The notes under the pieces: model-generated
Seen by the model: the letters and a program-made list of their open reading frames with translations, nothing else
What the model was told of the DNA's origin: nothing
Database searches by the model: none
Translations under genes and position numbers: made by a program
In this document: one piece after another, positions 26,544 to 35,545 of the stretch
How positions within the stretch are numbered: position 1 is the first letter of the stretch
Layout: every line of letters starts with the position of its first letter
Origin: HK1 sp965220535
GTDB lineage: Bacteria > Pseudomonadota > Gammaproteobacteria > HK1
DNA length: 64,000 bases
NCBI GenBank assembly: GCA_965220535.1
Contig: OZ244833.1
Location: 1,364,001-1,428,000, forward strand
Reading direction: 5' to 3'

Positions 26544-27850
26544 ATGAAAAAACAGCATGCGGACCCGCGCAGAAGCCAAAGATGCGAAGGCTTCGTTCGA
26601 AGAGAATCGGCCTTCGACCGGGAAACGAGGAATGACGGCCTTGCTTAAGCGAAGAGACTGCGCTGCGGGTGATTGCTGCGGGTGATCGAGGGTGAGGATA
26701 TGGAACTCATCGCCCGGAGCTTCTTAGGCGAAGGACAGCCGATATCAGCCGCAGGCATGAGAGAGGCTTGTCGAAGCGGGGCTGTATGATGGATTGAATT
26801 TCTCCAATCTCACAACGCCCGCGATGCGAAGATCGACCGGCGGCACGCCAAGACGTGCGGCTGACGATGGCCAACGAGTTCTCGACAAGAAGATCGAGAA
26901 AGGATGCAAGCCGATCGTCCTTCGGGTCTGTGGTGGTCGAAGCGATGAGCACCCTCATCTCTTTCCTCCACAGGAAAAACCTTAGGGTGTCTCGCGGGTG
27001 AAGCCGGATCTGGAAGACGAGTCGCTCCGGCGGGGACGCGGTCTGAAAGCGCAGGCGGTCAACCAAGCCCCGCGCCGCCGACCCGGCCGATGCGGGTCGA
27101 TGCCCGATCCGGAAGCGGTCGAAGAGATCAGGCAGGTGATCGCGGACAATCCCTTCGATGGCGAGGGCTATCGCAGGGTATGGGCGCGCTTGCAGCACGA
27201 GAAGATTCACACATCGAAGGCGCGGGTTTTGCAACGGATGCGCAAGAACGATTCGCTCGCCAAGCCATGCCGAGGGTCGCAGGGGGGGCCTCGGACTCAT
27301 GATGGAATCATCGTGCCTTCGAGGGTCGACGAGATATGGGGCACCGACATGACAACGATGGTTCCGGGTACCGGGCAGCGGGTCTGCGTCTTCGTGGCGG
27401 TCGCCCGTCGTTCGGCGAGCTCGGCGAGTTGCGCAGGTGAAGCACGCGACCACGCGAGGAGTGCGCTTCGAAGCGTTGGAGCCGATCCGCCAAGGGGTAG
27501 GAGAGCACTTCGGAGCCATCGGCGAAGGGGGTGGCGACGAGGTTAACCCGCCGCCACGACAAGGGCTCGCAGCCCGTCGGTCGCGACTTCCTTCGGCGAG
27601 ATCGCTTGGGTGATATCTCCGGGACGAGATCTCCGGGACGAGATCTCCGGGGCAAGATCTCCGGGGCAAGGATCGCCTCGCCGCCGCCCTTTGTCCCTTC
27701 CCGAAAAAGGCGATGGTCGTGCCGAGCGCTTCGTCCGCACATCGAAGGAGAAGATCCTCTGACTCGACACCTTCCGGACCGTCGAGGAGTTGCAACAGGC
27801 ACTGCAGGAGTTCGAAGATCGCTACGAGCGACGCCGACCGCTCGAAGGCC
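26544..27850 (+). pseudogene. Broken transposase genes of IS copy 2
   Basis: The orfA part (26544 to about 26950) has no open frame left. The orfB part keeps recognisable pieces: VEEIRQVIADNPFDGEGYRR, VWARLQHEKIHTSKARVLQR, RGGPRTHDGIIVPSRVDE-like text and the first Asp in IWGTDMTT, all near 27110-27360. After that the frame is lost; FEALEPIRQGV-, GRDFL- and EELQQALQEFEDRYE-like pieces appear in other frames up to about 27850. It retains the HTSKARVLQR segment deleted from copy 1. Confidence 0.7.
27612..27671. repeat. 14-bp tandem repeat inside IS copy 2
   Basis: About four units of GATCTCCGGGACGA / GATCTCCGGGGCAA. Copy 1 has only one such unit (TGAGATCTCCGGGGCAAAG near 8895), so the expansion happened after the copies separated. 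Confidence 0.8.
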
Positions 27851-28063
27851 ACACGGATACCCTTCGCCGAGCCGGTTCGAGCGAGGGGCGAGGGGGCGAT
27901 GGACGATGGACGAGTATTTCCGGGATCGGGGCAAGCGCATAAGATTCAAATAGCGTCTCGATAAGCCTAAGGAAAGGAGATATAAAAAGCGCCTTTTTTC
28001 GATCCCTTCGCCTTCCCTTCGCCTTCGCCATCTTCGAGAACAACGCAAAACAGGAGATTGCCG

Positions 28064-29083
28064 ATGTCGCTGCTCGACAAATTCGAACGCTACCCGCTCA
28101 CCTTCGGAAAAACTGCCATCGAGCGCTTGCCGCGCTTGACCGAGGCTGTAGGCGCGGATGTCGAATTCCATGCGAAGCGGGAAGACTGCAATTCCGGCTT
28201 GGCTTTCGGCGGCAACAAACTGCGCAAGCTGGAATATATCGTGCCCGATGCCATCGCGAGCGGGGCCGACACGCTGGTTTCCATCGGCGGAGTTCAGTCC
28301 AACCATACCCGCATGGTCGCCGCGACCGCCGCCAAGATCGGCATGAAATGCGTCGTGATCCAAGAGAAGTGGGTGCCGCACTACGATGCCGTTTATGACC
28401 GCGTCGGCAATATCATGATGACCCGGCTGATGGGGGCGGACTCGCGCCTCGTGGACGACGGCTTCGACATCGGTATCCGCAAAAGCTGGGAAGAGGCGAT
28501 TCAGTCGGTGAAAGATTCGGGCGGCAAGCCCTATCCGATTCCGGCAGGTGCGTCGGTTCATCGATACGGCGCGCTTGGCTATATCGGCTTTGCCGAAGAG
28601 CTCGCCGAACAAGAAGCGGAACTGGGTTTCCAATTCGACTATATCGTCGTTTGTGTCGTGACCGGATCCACCCAAGGCGGGATGATCGTCGGTTTCGCGG
28701 CCCAGGACCGTGCGGATCGCGTGATCGGGATCGATGCGTCGGGTACGCTCGATCGAACCCGGGCACAGGTGCGCGAGATCGTAGACAACGCCGCCGATCT
28801 GGTCGGCCTCGGTCGCAAGATTCGAGAGGATGAAATTCATATCGACCCGGACTATGCCTATCCCGCCTATGGCGTTCCCTCCGAGGAAACCAATGACGCC
28901 ATCCGACTGGCGGCAAGAACCGAGGCGATGATGACGGACCCCGTTTACGAGGGCAAATCCATGCAGGGCATGATCGCTCTCGCCAAGAAGGGCTTCTTCC
29001 CGAAGGGCTCCAAAGTTCTCTACGCCCATCTCGGCGGGGCGCCGGCGCTCAACGGTTACAGCTATTACTACAAAGACGGCTGA
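28064..29083 (+). CDS. acdS: 1-aminocyclopropane-1-carboxylate (ACC) deaminase
   Basis: 339 aa, the size of Pseudomonas ACC deaminase (338). It opens the cyclopropane ring of ACC to 2-oxobutyrate and ammonia with PLP. Nearly all landmarks agree: FERYPLTFG, AKREDCNSGLAFGGNKLRKL (with the PLP lysine), DTLVSIGGVQSNHTRMVAA, YDAVYDRVGNI, DYIVVCVVTGSTQGGMIVGF, DPVYEGKSMQGMI, and the end VLYAHLGGAPALNGYS. The GVPSEET and HLGGAPALN segments carry the Glu and Leu that mark true ACC deaminases against D-cysteine desulfhydrase. Start at ATG 28064 with AGGAG seven bases before. It stands alone; no AcdR-type regulator is near. Confidence 0.94.
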   Translation: MSLLDKFERYPLTFGKTAIERLPRLTEAVGADVEFHAKREDCNSGLAFGGNKLRKLEYIVPDAIASGADTLVSIGGVQSNHTRMVAATAAKIGMKCVVIQEKWVPHYDAVYDRVGNIMMTRLMGADSRLVDDGFDIGIRKSWEEAIQSVKDSGGKPYPIPAGASVHRYGALGYIGFAEELAEQEAELGFQFDYIVVCVVTGSTQGGMIVGFAAQDRADRVIGIDASGTLDRTRAQVREIVDNAADLVGLGRKIREDEIHIDPDYAYPAYGVPSEETNDAIRLAARTEAMMTDPVYEGKSMQGMIALAKKGFFPKGSKVLYAHLGGAPALNGYSYYYKDG

Positions 29084-29451
29084 TCCCGCCGGCAAGCAAG
29101 GCCGAACGACGCCCGTCCTGCGGGAGGACACGTCATCACGTCATGCCCGATGCGCATTCGAAAACCGTCGTTCCACGGCTTTCGAATGCCTGAGCGAGAA
29201 GGGGCGATATCGAAGTCGGCCGACAAAGCGGCGCCTTTTCCTTCAAAATGGCCCTAAAGAGGAAAAAGGGAAAGGGAGTCGAAGCGCCGGTCGATTCGAA
29301 GGAAGCCGGATTTTTCGGCGACGATCCGAAATCGCCCGAAGAGTCGGCTCTCGACGCTTCGAAAGAGGGAAACGACTTCGAGCGCGCAAGAGAACGATGC
29401 TCGATCGTCGACGACGAGAAGAGACGGACGAGGGCGAAAAGCCGATAAGGA
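29084..29451. other. Spacer downstream of acdS
   Basis: About 370 bp. Holds the inverted repeat at 29154-29189. A 66-codon frame (29248-29448) lacks convincing signals and was not called. Confidence 0.5.
29154..29189. repeat. 15-bp inverted repeat (stem-loop) after acdS
   Basis: Arms GCATTCGAAAACCGT and ACGGCTTTCGAATGC match at 14 of 15 positions with a six-base loop. No T-run follows; it may still act as a transcription barrier or mRNA 3' end. Confidence 0.6.
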
Positions 29452-30792
29452 GTGTTCTTTGCGGATTCAATACCGAATAATGCCGACCCGGGTCTTTTTC
29501 AATTGAACAGAATCAAACGTCTGCTCCAAGATCGGCCGACCCGCTCGTGGGCGCTTTACGATTGGGCGAATTCGGTTTTCGCGACCACCGTCATCGCCGG
29601 CTTCTTTCCCGTGTTCTTCAAGGAATACTGGAACGCGGGCACCGAGGCGGTGGTCAGCACCGCCCGGCTCGGATTCATCAGCTCCCTTTCCGGCATCGTC
29701 ATCTTAGTCGCCGCCCCGCTGATCGGCACCCTCGCGGATCGACGAGGGCAGCGCAAACGATACCTTTTTCTTTTCACCTTGGTCGGGGCCTCGGCGACGG
29801 CGGCGCTATGGTTCGTCGGCAAGGGTCAATGGAGCCACGCCGCCGCTATCTATGTCGTTGCCGCGACCGGATTTTCCGGAGCCCTCGTTCTCTACGATTC
29901 CCTGCTGCCGGCGGTCGGTTCGCCGCGGCATTACCACGAAATCTCCGCTTTGGGCTTCTCGCTCGGCTATCTCGGCGGCGGCGTGCTCTTCGCCTTCAAT
30001 GTCGCCACCGTTCTCATGCCCGAACCCTTCGGCTTCGCCGACAATGCGGAAGCGGTGCGTTTTTCCTTCGTGCTCGTCGGGATCTGGTGGTTGCTCTTCT
30101 CCCTCCCTCTTTTTCGCCATGTCCCGGAGCCGCCGCGCAACTTTGAGCGCAGTTTTATCGAGATCGGCCTGCTCGAAGCCAAGGGATGGGGAAAAATCAT
30201 CGAAACGCTGCGCAATCCCGACTACCGCATGGCCGGGCTTTTCCTGCTCGCCTATTTCTTCTATATCGACGGGGTGCATACCATCATTCGGATGGCGGTG
30301 GATTACGGCCTGTCGATCGGACTTCCCTCGGAGAGCCTGATCACCGCCTTGCTGATCACCCAGTTCGTCGGCTTTCCCGCGGCCTTGGCCTTCGGATCGA
30401 TCGCCCGCCGCTTCGGCCCCAAACCCGCACTCTATATCGGCTTGGCGGTCTATATCGGGGTTACCGTCTACGCCCGCTTCCTGTCGTCGGAGTCGGAGTT
30501 CTATATCCTCGCGATCACCGTGGGATTGGTGCAAGGAGGGGTGCAAGCGGTATCGAGATCGCTTTTCGCCCGCTTCGTCCCCGTCGGCCGCAGCGGAGAA
30601 TTCTTCGGGTATTTCAATATGCTGGGAAGGTTCGCGGCGATCATCGGCCCGAGTTTGGTGGGAATCGTCGGGCTTTGGACCGGCAGCGTTCGAGACGGGA
30701 TCCTCGCGGTGCTGATACCGCTGCTGATCGGGATCGCCTTGCTGATCCCGCTCAAAGAAGCCGCGCGAGAAGAAAGCCCGCCTCAAAAATAA
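29452..30792 (+). CDS. MFS transporter, UMF1/Atg22-like family
   Basis: 446 aa with about 12 membrane helices. The N-terminal RSWALYDWANSVFATTVIAG and FFPVFFKEYW are the signature of the UMF1 (Atg22-related) branch of the major facilitator superfamily. GTLADRRGQRKRYLFLF is the MFS cytoplasmic loop motif. Substrates of bacterial members are not known; the yeast relative exports amino acids from the vacuole. The start is unsure: GTG 29452 follows AAGGA too closely, and TTG 29503 (LNRIKRLL) is an alternative. The 3' end overlaps coq7 by 10 bp in convergent orientation. Confidence 0.85.
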   Translation: MFFADSIPNNADPGLFQLNRIKRLLQDRPTRSWALYDWANSVFATTVIAGFFPVFFKEYWNAGTEAVVSTARLGFISSLSGIVILVAAPLIGTLADRRGQRKRYLFLFTLVGASATAALWFVGKGQWSHAAAIYVVAATGFSGALVLYDSLLPAVGSPRHYHEISALGFSLGYLGGGVLFAFNVATVLMPEPFGFADNAEAVRFSFVLVGIWWLLFSLPLFRHVPEPPRNFERSFIEIGLLEAKGWGKIIETLRNPDYRMAGLFLLAYFFYIDGVHTIIRMAVDYGLSIGLPSESLITALLITQFVGFPAALAFGSIARRFGPKPALYIGLAVYIGVTVYARFLSSESEFYILAITVGLVQGGVQAVSRSLFARFVPVGRSGEFFGYFNMLGRFAAIIGPSLVGIVGLWTGSVRDGILAVLIPLLIGIALLIPLKEAAREESPPQK

Positions 30793-31469
30793 TAGGCGCT
30801 GCGAGTCATCGTTTTCGATGCCTGACGCATCGCCCGACGAACGAGCCGGGGCAAGGGAAGGCCGCCGGCGGCGGTGGCCTTGGTGGCATGCCCTTGCTCG
30901 TCGGCGCGAATCCTTTCGAGGATGCGGCGGCTACGACGATCCCCGGGCGGCAGCCGCTCCAAATGCCGATCGAGATGCTCGACGACCTGACGCTCGGTTT
31001 CGGCAACGAAGCCTAGGCTGAATCGATCGCCCGCTCTTGCGGCCAGCGCACCGATGACGAAAGAAGCGGCATACCAAAAAGGATCGAGACGGCTCGGGGC
31101 GGCATCGAGTTCCCCAAGCCGCTCCCGGCACCAAGCGAGGTGATCGCCCTCTTCGGCGGCGGCTTCGGCCATCGCCTCCCTCACCGCCGGATCGCGCGCC
31201 CCTAAAGCCTGTCCGTGATAAAGCGCCTGCGCCGCGATTTCTCCGGCATGATTCACCCGCATCAGCCCCGCCGCATGACGACGCTGGGCTGCGCTCAAAG
31301 GCTCGTCCTCGACCCTCGCCGCCGGGCTCGGAACCCCCGTCCCCGACTCGACCCCGGCCAAGGTCCTAAGGGCGCGATCGAGGATGCCGACCAAACGATC
31401 GCCCGGATCGGGATCGATCCGGCGCCGATCCGGCGACGACCGATCTCGCATATCTTCCCGACTCGACAT
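30783..31469 (-). CDS. coq7: 2-polyprenyl-3-methyl-6-methoxy-1,4-benzoquinol hydroxylase (Coq7)
   Basis: 228 aa. Coq7/CLK-1-type di-iron monooxygenase that adds the last hydroxyl in ubiquinone synthesis, on the inner membrane. The iron ligands are present: E in MRVNHAGEIAAQALYHGQ, ExxH in AEEGDHLAW, E in AETERQVVEHLDRH, and ExxH in RADEQGHATKA. FWYAASFVIGALAAR is the membrane-contact helix. Start 31469 was chosen because GGAGG lies eight bases before; the frame is open 36 codons further up. Many gammaproteobacteria use Coq7 instead of UbiF. Confidence 0.93.
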   Translation of the reverse strand: MSSREDMRDRSSPDRRRIDPDPGDRLVGILDRALRTLAGVESGTGVPSPAARVEDEPLSAAQRRHAAGLMRVNHAGEIAAQALYHGQALGARDPAVREAMAEAAAEEGDHLAWCRERLGELDAAPSRLDPFWYAASFVIGALAARAGDRFSLGFVAETERQVVEHLDRHLERLPPGDRRSRRILERIRADEQGHATKATAAGGLPLPRLVRRAMRQASKTMTRSAYYF

Positions 31470-31859
31470 CGGATCCTCCTCGTCGATGAGATTCAAATGA
31501 GATTCGAAAGCCGACACCCCAAGCGAGCCCCGTCGCCCGGCAAAAGCCCTCGGGCGGATATCGCTATCGATCGACACTCGCCGCCGCGGACGAACAAGAG
31601 CGCAACATCACGGGCCAGGCCAAGGGCGTACCCGGAGATCTTACGACGGCGCCGAGCGATCGGCGCTTGTTTCGGGATCTCGCAAGCCTTGGCCGCGAGC
31701 CGAGAGGAGCGGTTTTTTTCGCTCGGTTTTTATCCCGACCCTTAATCCCGACTCTTAAAGACGGGGCACCGAACAATCCGGCGGCGGGCGAAACAAGCCC
31801 GATACCGCCGACCGGCGCCTCCTTGGCATCGACCGCAACGCGAGCCGGCCTTTCACCCC
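31470..31859. other. Divergent spacer between coq7 and an MFS gene
   Basis: About 390 bp between two divergent genes; both promoters should lie here. A near-duplicate ATCCCGACCCTTAATCCCG / ATCCCGACTCTTAAAG stands at about 31733-31760. No gene is supported. Confidence 0.5.
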
Positions 31860-33161
31860 ATGAATCCCGAGAAGAATCCCGAGAAAAGCCCAAAGCCCGA
31901 TACGAACGAGTCCGGCGGCGAAAGCCAAAGCGCGGATGCGAGCGAAAGCGCCGCCAAGCGGGCCGGCTCGCGCTTTGCCGCCCTGACCGAGCCCGCCTTC
32001 CGACGCTACTGGCTCGGCTCGATCGGAACCATCGGCTCCACCCAACTCCTCTTCATCGGCATGGGTTGGCTCGTATTCCAACTGACCGGCTCGCCTTTCG
32101 ATCTCGGCCTCGTGGGGCTGTGCTTGGCGCTGCCCGCCATCGCCTTCAGCTTCCTCGGCGGAGGGCTCGCCGACGCCTTCGATCCCCGCCGCATCCTCTT
32201 TGCGACCAATCTTGCGTTGGCGATCGTCTTGCTGACCCTCGCCGTCGCCGACCGGCTCGAAGTGGTTCAGGCCTGGCACGTACTGATCGCCGCCGCCGCT
32301 TACGGCATCATCGCCGGTTTCGATTGGCCGACCCGCCAATCCTTCTTTCCGACCCTGCTCCCGGCTTCGAAGCTGCCAAGCGCGGTAACCTTGATGTCGA
32401 TGCTGTGGCAAGGCGGGCGCATGACGATACCGGCCATCGGCGGAACGCTGATCGCCGTCGGGGGCACCGCCGGGGTTTTCGCCCTCGGCGCCCTCGGCTC
32501 CTTGGTGATGTGCGCGGTGCTCTACAAACTGCCGCCGGCGGCGAAAAAAGCGCGGGAAGCGTCCCCGGAGATCCTCGCCGGCATTCGTTTCATCCTCGCC
32601 CGACCGCTCTTTTTCACCTTGATCGGACTCACCTGGGCCTTGTCCTTCTTCGGCATCTCCTATATGCAGATCATGCCGGCATTGGCCGATCTCCTCGGTG
32701 CCGGCAGCCGCGGTTTCGGGGCGATGGTCTCGGCCTCGGGGGTCGGATCGCTCGCGGGGACCGCGCTGTTGATGGTGCGCCGTCCCTATATCCGAAATCC
32801 GCGGCGTTTTCTGCTGCTGGCGCTTTCGGGAGCCGGCTGCGGGCTGGCATCGTTCGCCCTCGTCTGCTGGAACGCCGAGCGCTTGCCCGGCGCTTGGTAT
32901 CTCGCCGTCGGCATCATGATCGCAACCCATACTTGCGCATCGATCTTCTACGTGATGACGATGATCGTGCTGCAGCAAAACGTGCCGGGGGAACTACGCG
33001 GGCGGGTGATGGGATTGCACGGCATCGGTTTCACCCTGATCATGCTCGGCGGCGTGTTCAGCGGCGGCATGGCCGCGCTTTTGCACCCGGCGGCCGCGGT
33101 GTTGATCGGATCGATCATCCTGCTCGCGGCCACCGCGGTCGGTCGGCGCACGCTGCCTTGA
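31860..33161 (+). CDS. MFS transporter, EntS-like
   Basis: 433 aa. A polar, repetitive N terminus (NPEKNPEKSPKP) of about 35 residues precedes 10-12 membrane helices. ALTEPAFRRYWLGSIGT and GGGLADAFDPRRILFATN are typical of the EntS/MFS_3 exporters, which push out siderophores or drugs. LQQNVPGELRGRVMGLHGIG is the usual loop in the second half. Substrate cannot be read from the sequence. It is a single gene with no coupled neighbour. Confidence 0.85.
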   Translation: MNPEKNPEKSPKPDTNESGGESQSADASESAAKRAGSRFAALTEPAFRRYWLGSIGTIGSTQLLFIGMGWLVFQLTGSPFDLGLVGLCLALPAIAFSFLGGGLADAFDPRRILFATNLALAIVLLTLAVADRLEVVQAWHVLIAAAAYGIIAGFDWPTRQSFFPTLLPASKLPSAVTLMSMLWQGGRMTIPAIGGTLIAVGGTAGVFALGALGSLVMCAVLYKLPPAAKKAREASPEILAGIRFILARPLFFTLIGLTWALSFFGISYMQIMPALADLLGAGSRGFGAMVSASGVGSLAGTALLMVRRPYIRNPRRFLLLALSGAGCGLASFALVCWNAERLPGAWYLAVGIMIATHTCASIFYVMTMIVLQQNVPGELRGRVMGLHGIGFTLIMLGGVFSGGMAALLHPAAAVLIGSIILLAATAVGRRTLP

Positions 33162-33767
33162 AAATCCCCCGACTCGAAAAACGCCGCCGAAAAGCGCCGA
33201 CGATATCGCAGGAAAATCCGCATCGACCGGGCAAGGCAAAAAGCATCCCGACCACGAGGCTCTATCGATGATATCGGGGGCGTTCGGGCAAGCGATGCGG
33301 CCAAATAGGCGACGGAAACAAGTGCGAAGGGGTCGTCGACGGGGAAAGCCCGAGCGATATTCTTGTCGACCGATACCCTATAAGGACCGTGAATACCCCG
33401 AAAGCCTGTGGAAAATCCCGCAAAACGAGCGCGATCGAAAGACGGCGCCAAGCCCGCCAATCTTTGCCCGCCCATCTTTGCCCGCCCGTCTTTTCGGCCT
33501 CGACTGAGCCATCGACGAAGATCGTCGGCAACGAGCATCGAAACATGATTCGAGCGGACAGCTTCGGCAACGAAGATAAAAAAGCGCATCCCCGCAAGAT
33601 ACAGCCATGGCGATAAAAAACCGATCGACGCCGACCGCCGCGACCCTCCTATACAAGGGGGTTCGGCTCAAGATTCGGCTCAAGATTCGGCTCAAGATTC
33701 GGCTCGCTTGCGACCCTCGCCTCTTGCCCCGAAAAGGCAAGCGTCTGTTGATCCCATAACCGCCGCG
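33162..33767. other. Spacer with tandem repeat
   Basis: About 600 bp without a supported gene; repeat at 33662-33706. Confidence 0.55.
33662..33706. repeat. 12-bp tandem repeat
   Basis: TTCGGCTCAAGA in 3.75 perfect units, 60 bp upstream of the DMT-carrier start. Confidence 0.95.
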
Positions 33768-34691
33768 ATGCCGCCCCAAGCGCCTTTCGCCCACGATCGC
33801 ATCGTCCTCGGCACGATGCTGATGCTGGGTTTTTGCCTGACCGCCCCGCTGCTGGACGTCTGTGCGAAGCTGGCGGCCGCCGCCATCCCTGTCGGTCAGA
33901 TCACCGGGGCCCGCTTTTTGGTGCAATCCCTGACCATGCTGCCGGCGCTCGTCCTTTGGCGCTATCCGCTGCGCTTCGATCCCTCTTTGCTGCCCATCTT
34001 GTTCGCCCGCGCCTCGATGCTGGTTCTTTCGACCTTCTGCTTCGTCGCCGCGGTCGCTTCGATGCCGATCGCCGACGCGCTCGCCATCGCTTTCGTCGAA
34101 CCCTTTTTGCTCTTGCTGATCGGAAAATACGCGCTGGGGGAAAAAGTGGGGCCGCGTCGATTGATCGCCTGCGCCGTCGGATTCAGCGGCGTGTTGCTGG
34201 TCATCCAACCCAGCTTCGAGGCCTTCGGCGCGGTCGCTTTTTTCCCTTTGGGCACCGCGCTTTTCTTCGCCCTTTATATGCTGATCACCCGTTCTTTGAG
34301 CCGCCGCCTCCAAGCCGTGCCGATGCAATTCCACTCGGCGTGGATCGGCACCCTGATCTGCTTGCCGATCCTGCTGCTCGCCGAGGGCAGCGGAATCGAG
34401 TCCTTGGATCCGGTCATGCCCCAAGGGATATTTTGGTATTTCCTGATCGGGGTCGGCGTGGCCTCGTCCCTTTCTCACCTGCTGATGAGCCTGGCTTTGA
34501 GCTATGCCCCGGCCACCGTATTGGCCCCTTTGCATTACCTCGAGCTCGTCAGCGCCGCGGCCTTGGGCTATTTGGTCTTCGCCGACACCCCGAACGAGAT
34601 GGCGCTGGCGGGGATGGCGGTGGTCATCGGCTGCGGGCTTTATATCATCCACCGCGAGCGGGTGCAAAGCCGCGAGGCGGTGGCCTCCTAA
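33768..34691 (+). CDS. DMT-superfamily carrier (EamA family)
   Basis: 307 aa, ten predicted membrane helices in two EamA halves. First half: FCLTAPLLDVCAKLAAAAIP, ARFLVQSLTMLPALVLWRYP, ADALAIAFVEPFLLLLIGKY and ALGEKVGPRRLIACAVGFSG (the EamA motif). Second half repeats the pattern with YAPATVLAPLHYLELVSAAA and ALAGMAVVIGCGLYI. Members export amino acids or metabolites. Start chosen at ATG 33768; the frame is open 20 codons earlier through the end of the tandem repeat but only from a TTG. Confidence 0.87.
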   Translation: MPPQAPFAHDRIVLGTMLMLGFCLTAPLLDVCAKLAAAAIPVGQITGARFLVQSLTMLPALVLWRYPLRFDPSLLPILFARASMLVLSTFCFVAAVASMPIADALAIAFVEPFLLLLIGKYALGEKVGPRRLIACAVGFSGVLLVIQPSFEAFGAVAFFPLGTALFFALYMLITRSLSRRLQAVPMQFHSAWIGTLICLPILLLAEGSGIESLDPVMPQGIFWYFLIGVGVASSLSHLLMSLALSYAPATVLAPLHYLELVSAAALGYLVFADTPNEMALAGMAVVIGCGLYIIHRERVQSREAVAS

Positions 34692-34741
34692 CGCCTTCGC
34701 TGCGAGTTCGCCGCTCGTTCGCCGCTTTCCTTTCGGTCTTT

Positions 34742-35545
34742 TCAGCCGGTCGCTTCTTCCTCTTTTTCCCGACGCACATAAAGACGGGAGAAGATCACTC
34801 CGAGTTCGAAAAGCGCCCAGACCGGCAGCGCAAGCAGGGTTTGCGAAATCACGTCCGGGGGCGTCAAAAGCATCCCGACCACGAAGGCCCCGACGATGAT
34901 ATAGGGGCGTTTTTTCGCCAACGATTCGGGGGTGGTGAAGCCGGTCCAAACCAGCACCACCGTCGCGATCGGAACTTCGAAGGCCAAGCCGAAGGCGAAG
35001 AAAATCTTGAGCACGAAATCCAAATAGCTGCTGATATCGGTCATCACCTCCACGCCTTGGGGGGCCACCGCATGGAAGAACTTGAACATCAGGGGAAATA
35101 CCACGTAATAGGCAAAAGCCATCCCCAAATAGAAAAGGAAGGAACTGGTCACCATCAAGGGGAAGACGAGACGCTTTTCGTGCCGATAAAGTCCCGGAGC
35201 CACGAAAGCCCAAAACTGGTAGAGGATGAGGGGAAGCGCGATCAGAACGGAGCAGGCGAGAGCGAGTTTGAAGGGGGCGAGAAAAGGCGATGCGACTTGG
35301 GTCGCGATCATGCTCGCCCCTTCCGGCATCGCCGACAGCAAAGGGGAGGAAAGCCACTTATAAAGAGTGTTGGCGAAGGGCATCAGGCACAACAGCACCA
35401 CCGCCACCGCAAGCACCACCCGCACCAAGCGGTTGCGCAACTCCACCAAGTGCTCGACAAAGGTCATTTCCCCTTGCGGCCCGGTTTGCGAACCGGCAGC
35501 GGTGCCGGTCGAGGCGGCGCTCTCCTTCGGGGCTTCCTCGCTCAT
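34742..35545 (-). CDS. tatC: Sec-independent protein translocase TatC
   Basis: 267 aa, six membrane helices. After a 25-residue Ala/Ser/Gly-rich N terminus the family start MTFVEHLVELRNRLVRVVLA appears; this E/R-rich face binds the twin-arginine signal. Later landmarks are FWAFVAPGLYRHEKR and FGLAFEVPIATVVLVWTG, PYIIVGAFVVGMLLTPPDVI. It forms the receptor with TatB in the inner membrane for export of folded proteins. ATGA overlap with tatB. Confidence 0.97.
   Translation of the reverse strand: MSEEAPKESAASTGTAAGSQTGPQGEMTFVEHLVELRNRLVRVVLAVAVVLLCLMPFANTLYKWLSSPLLSAMPEGASMIATQVASPFLAPFKLALACSVLIALPLILYQFWAFVAPGLYRHEKRLVFPLMVTSSFLFYLGMAFAYYVVFPLMFKFFHAVAPQGVEVMTDISSYLDFVLKIFFAFGLAFEVPIATVVLVWTGFTTPESLAKKRPYIIVGAFVVGMLLTPPDVISQTLLALPVWALFELGVIFSRLYVRREKEEEATG

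Larger units (their letters stand above)
26483..27969 (+). mobile_element. Decayed IS3-family-like insertion sequence, copy 2
   Basis: About 1.49 kb, same orientation and family as copy 1. Left end GGGAGTTATTCGAGACAC at 26483; right end GCGTCTCGATAAGCCTA at 27953-27969, whose reverse complement is TAGGCTTATCGAGACGC. The start of the coding part (ATGAAAAAAC at 26544) lies at the same distance from the left end as in copy 1. The coding content is more degraded, and a 14-bp repeat has expanded inside it at 27612-27671. Confidence 0.72.

Noticed and set aside
29248..29448. 66-codon frame before the UMF1-type carrier
   Set aside because: Charged low-complexity text with no ribosome-binding site and no known relatives.
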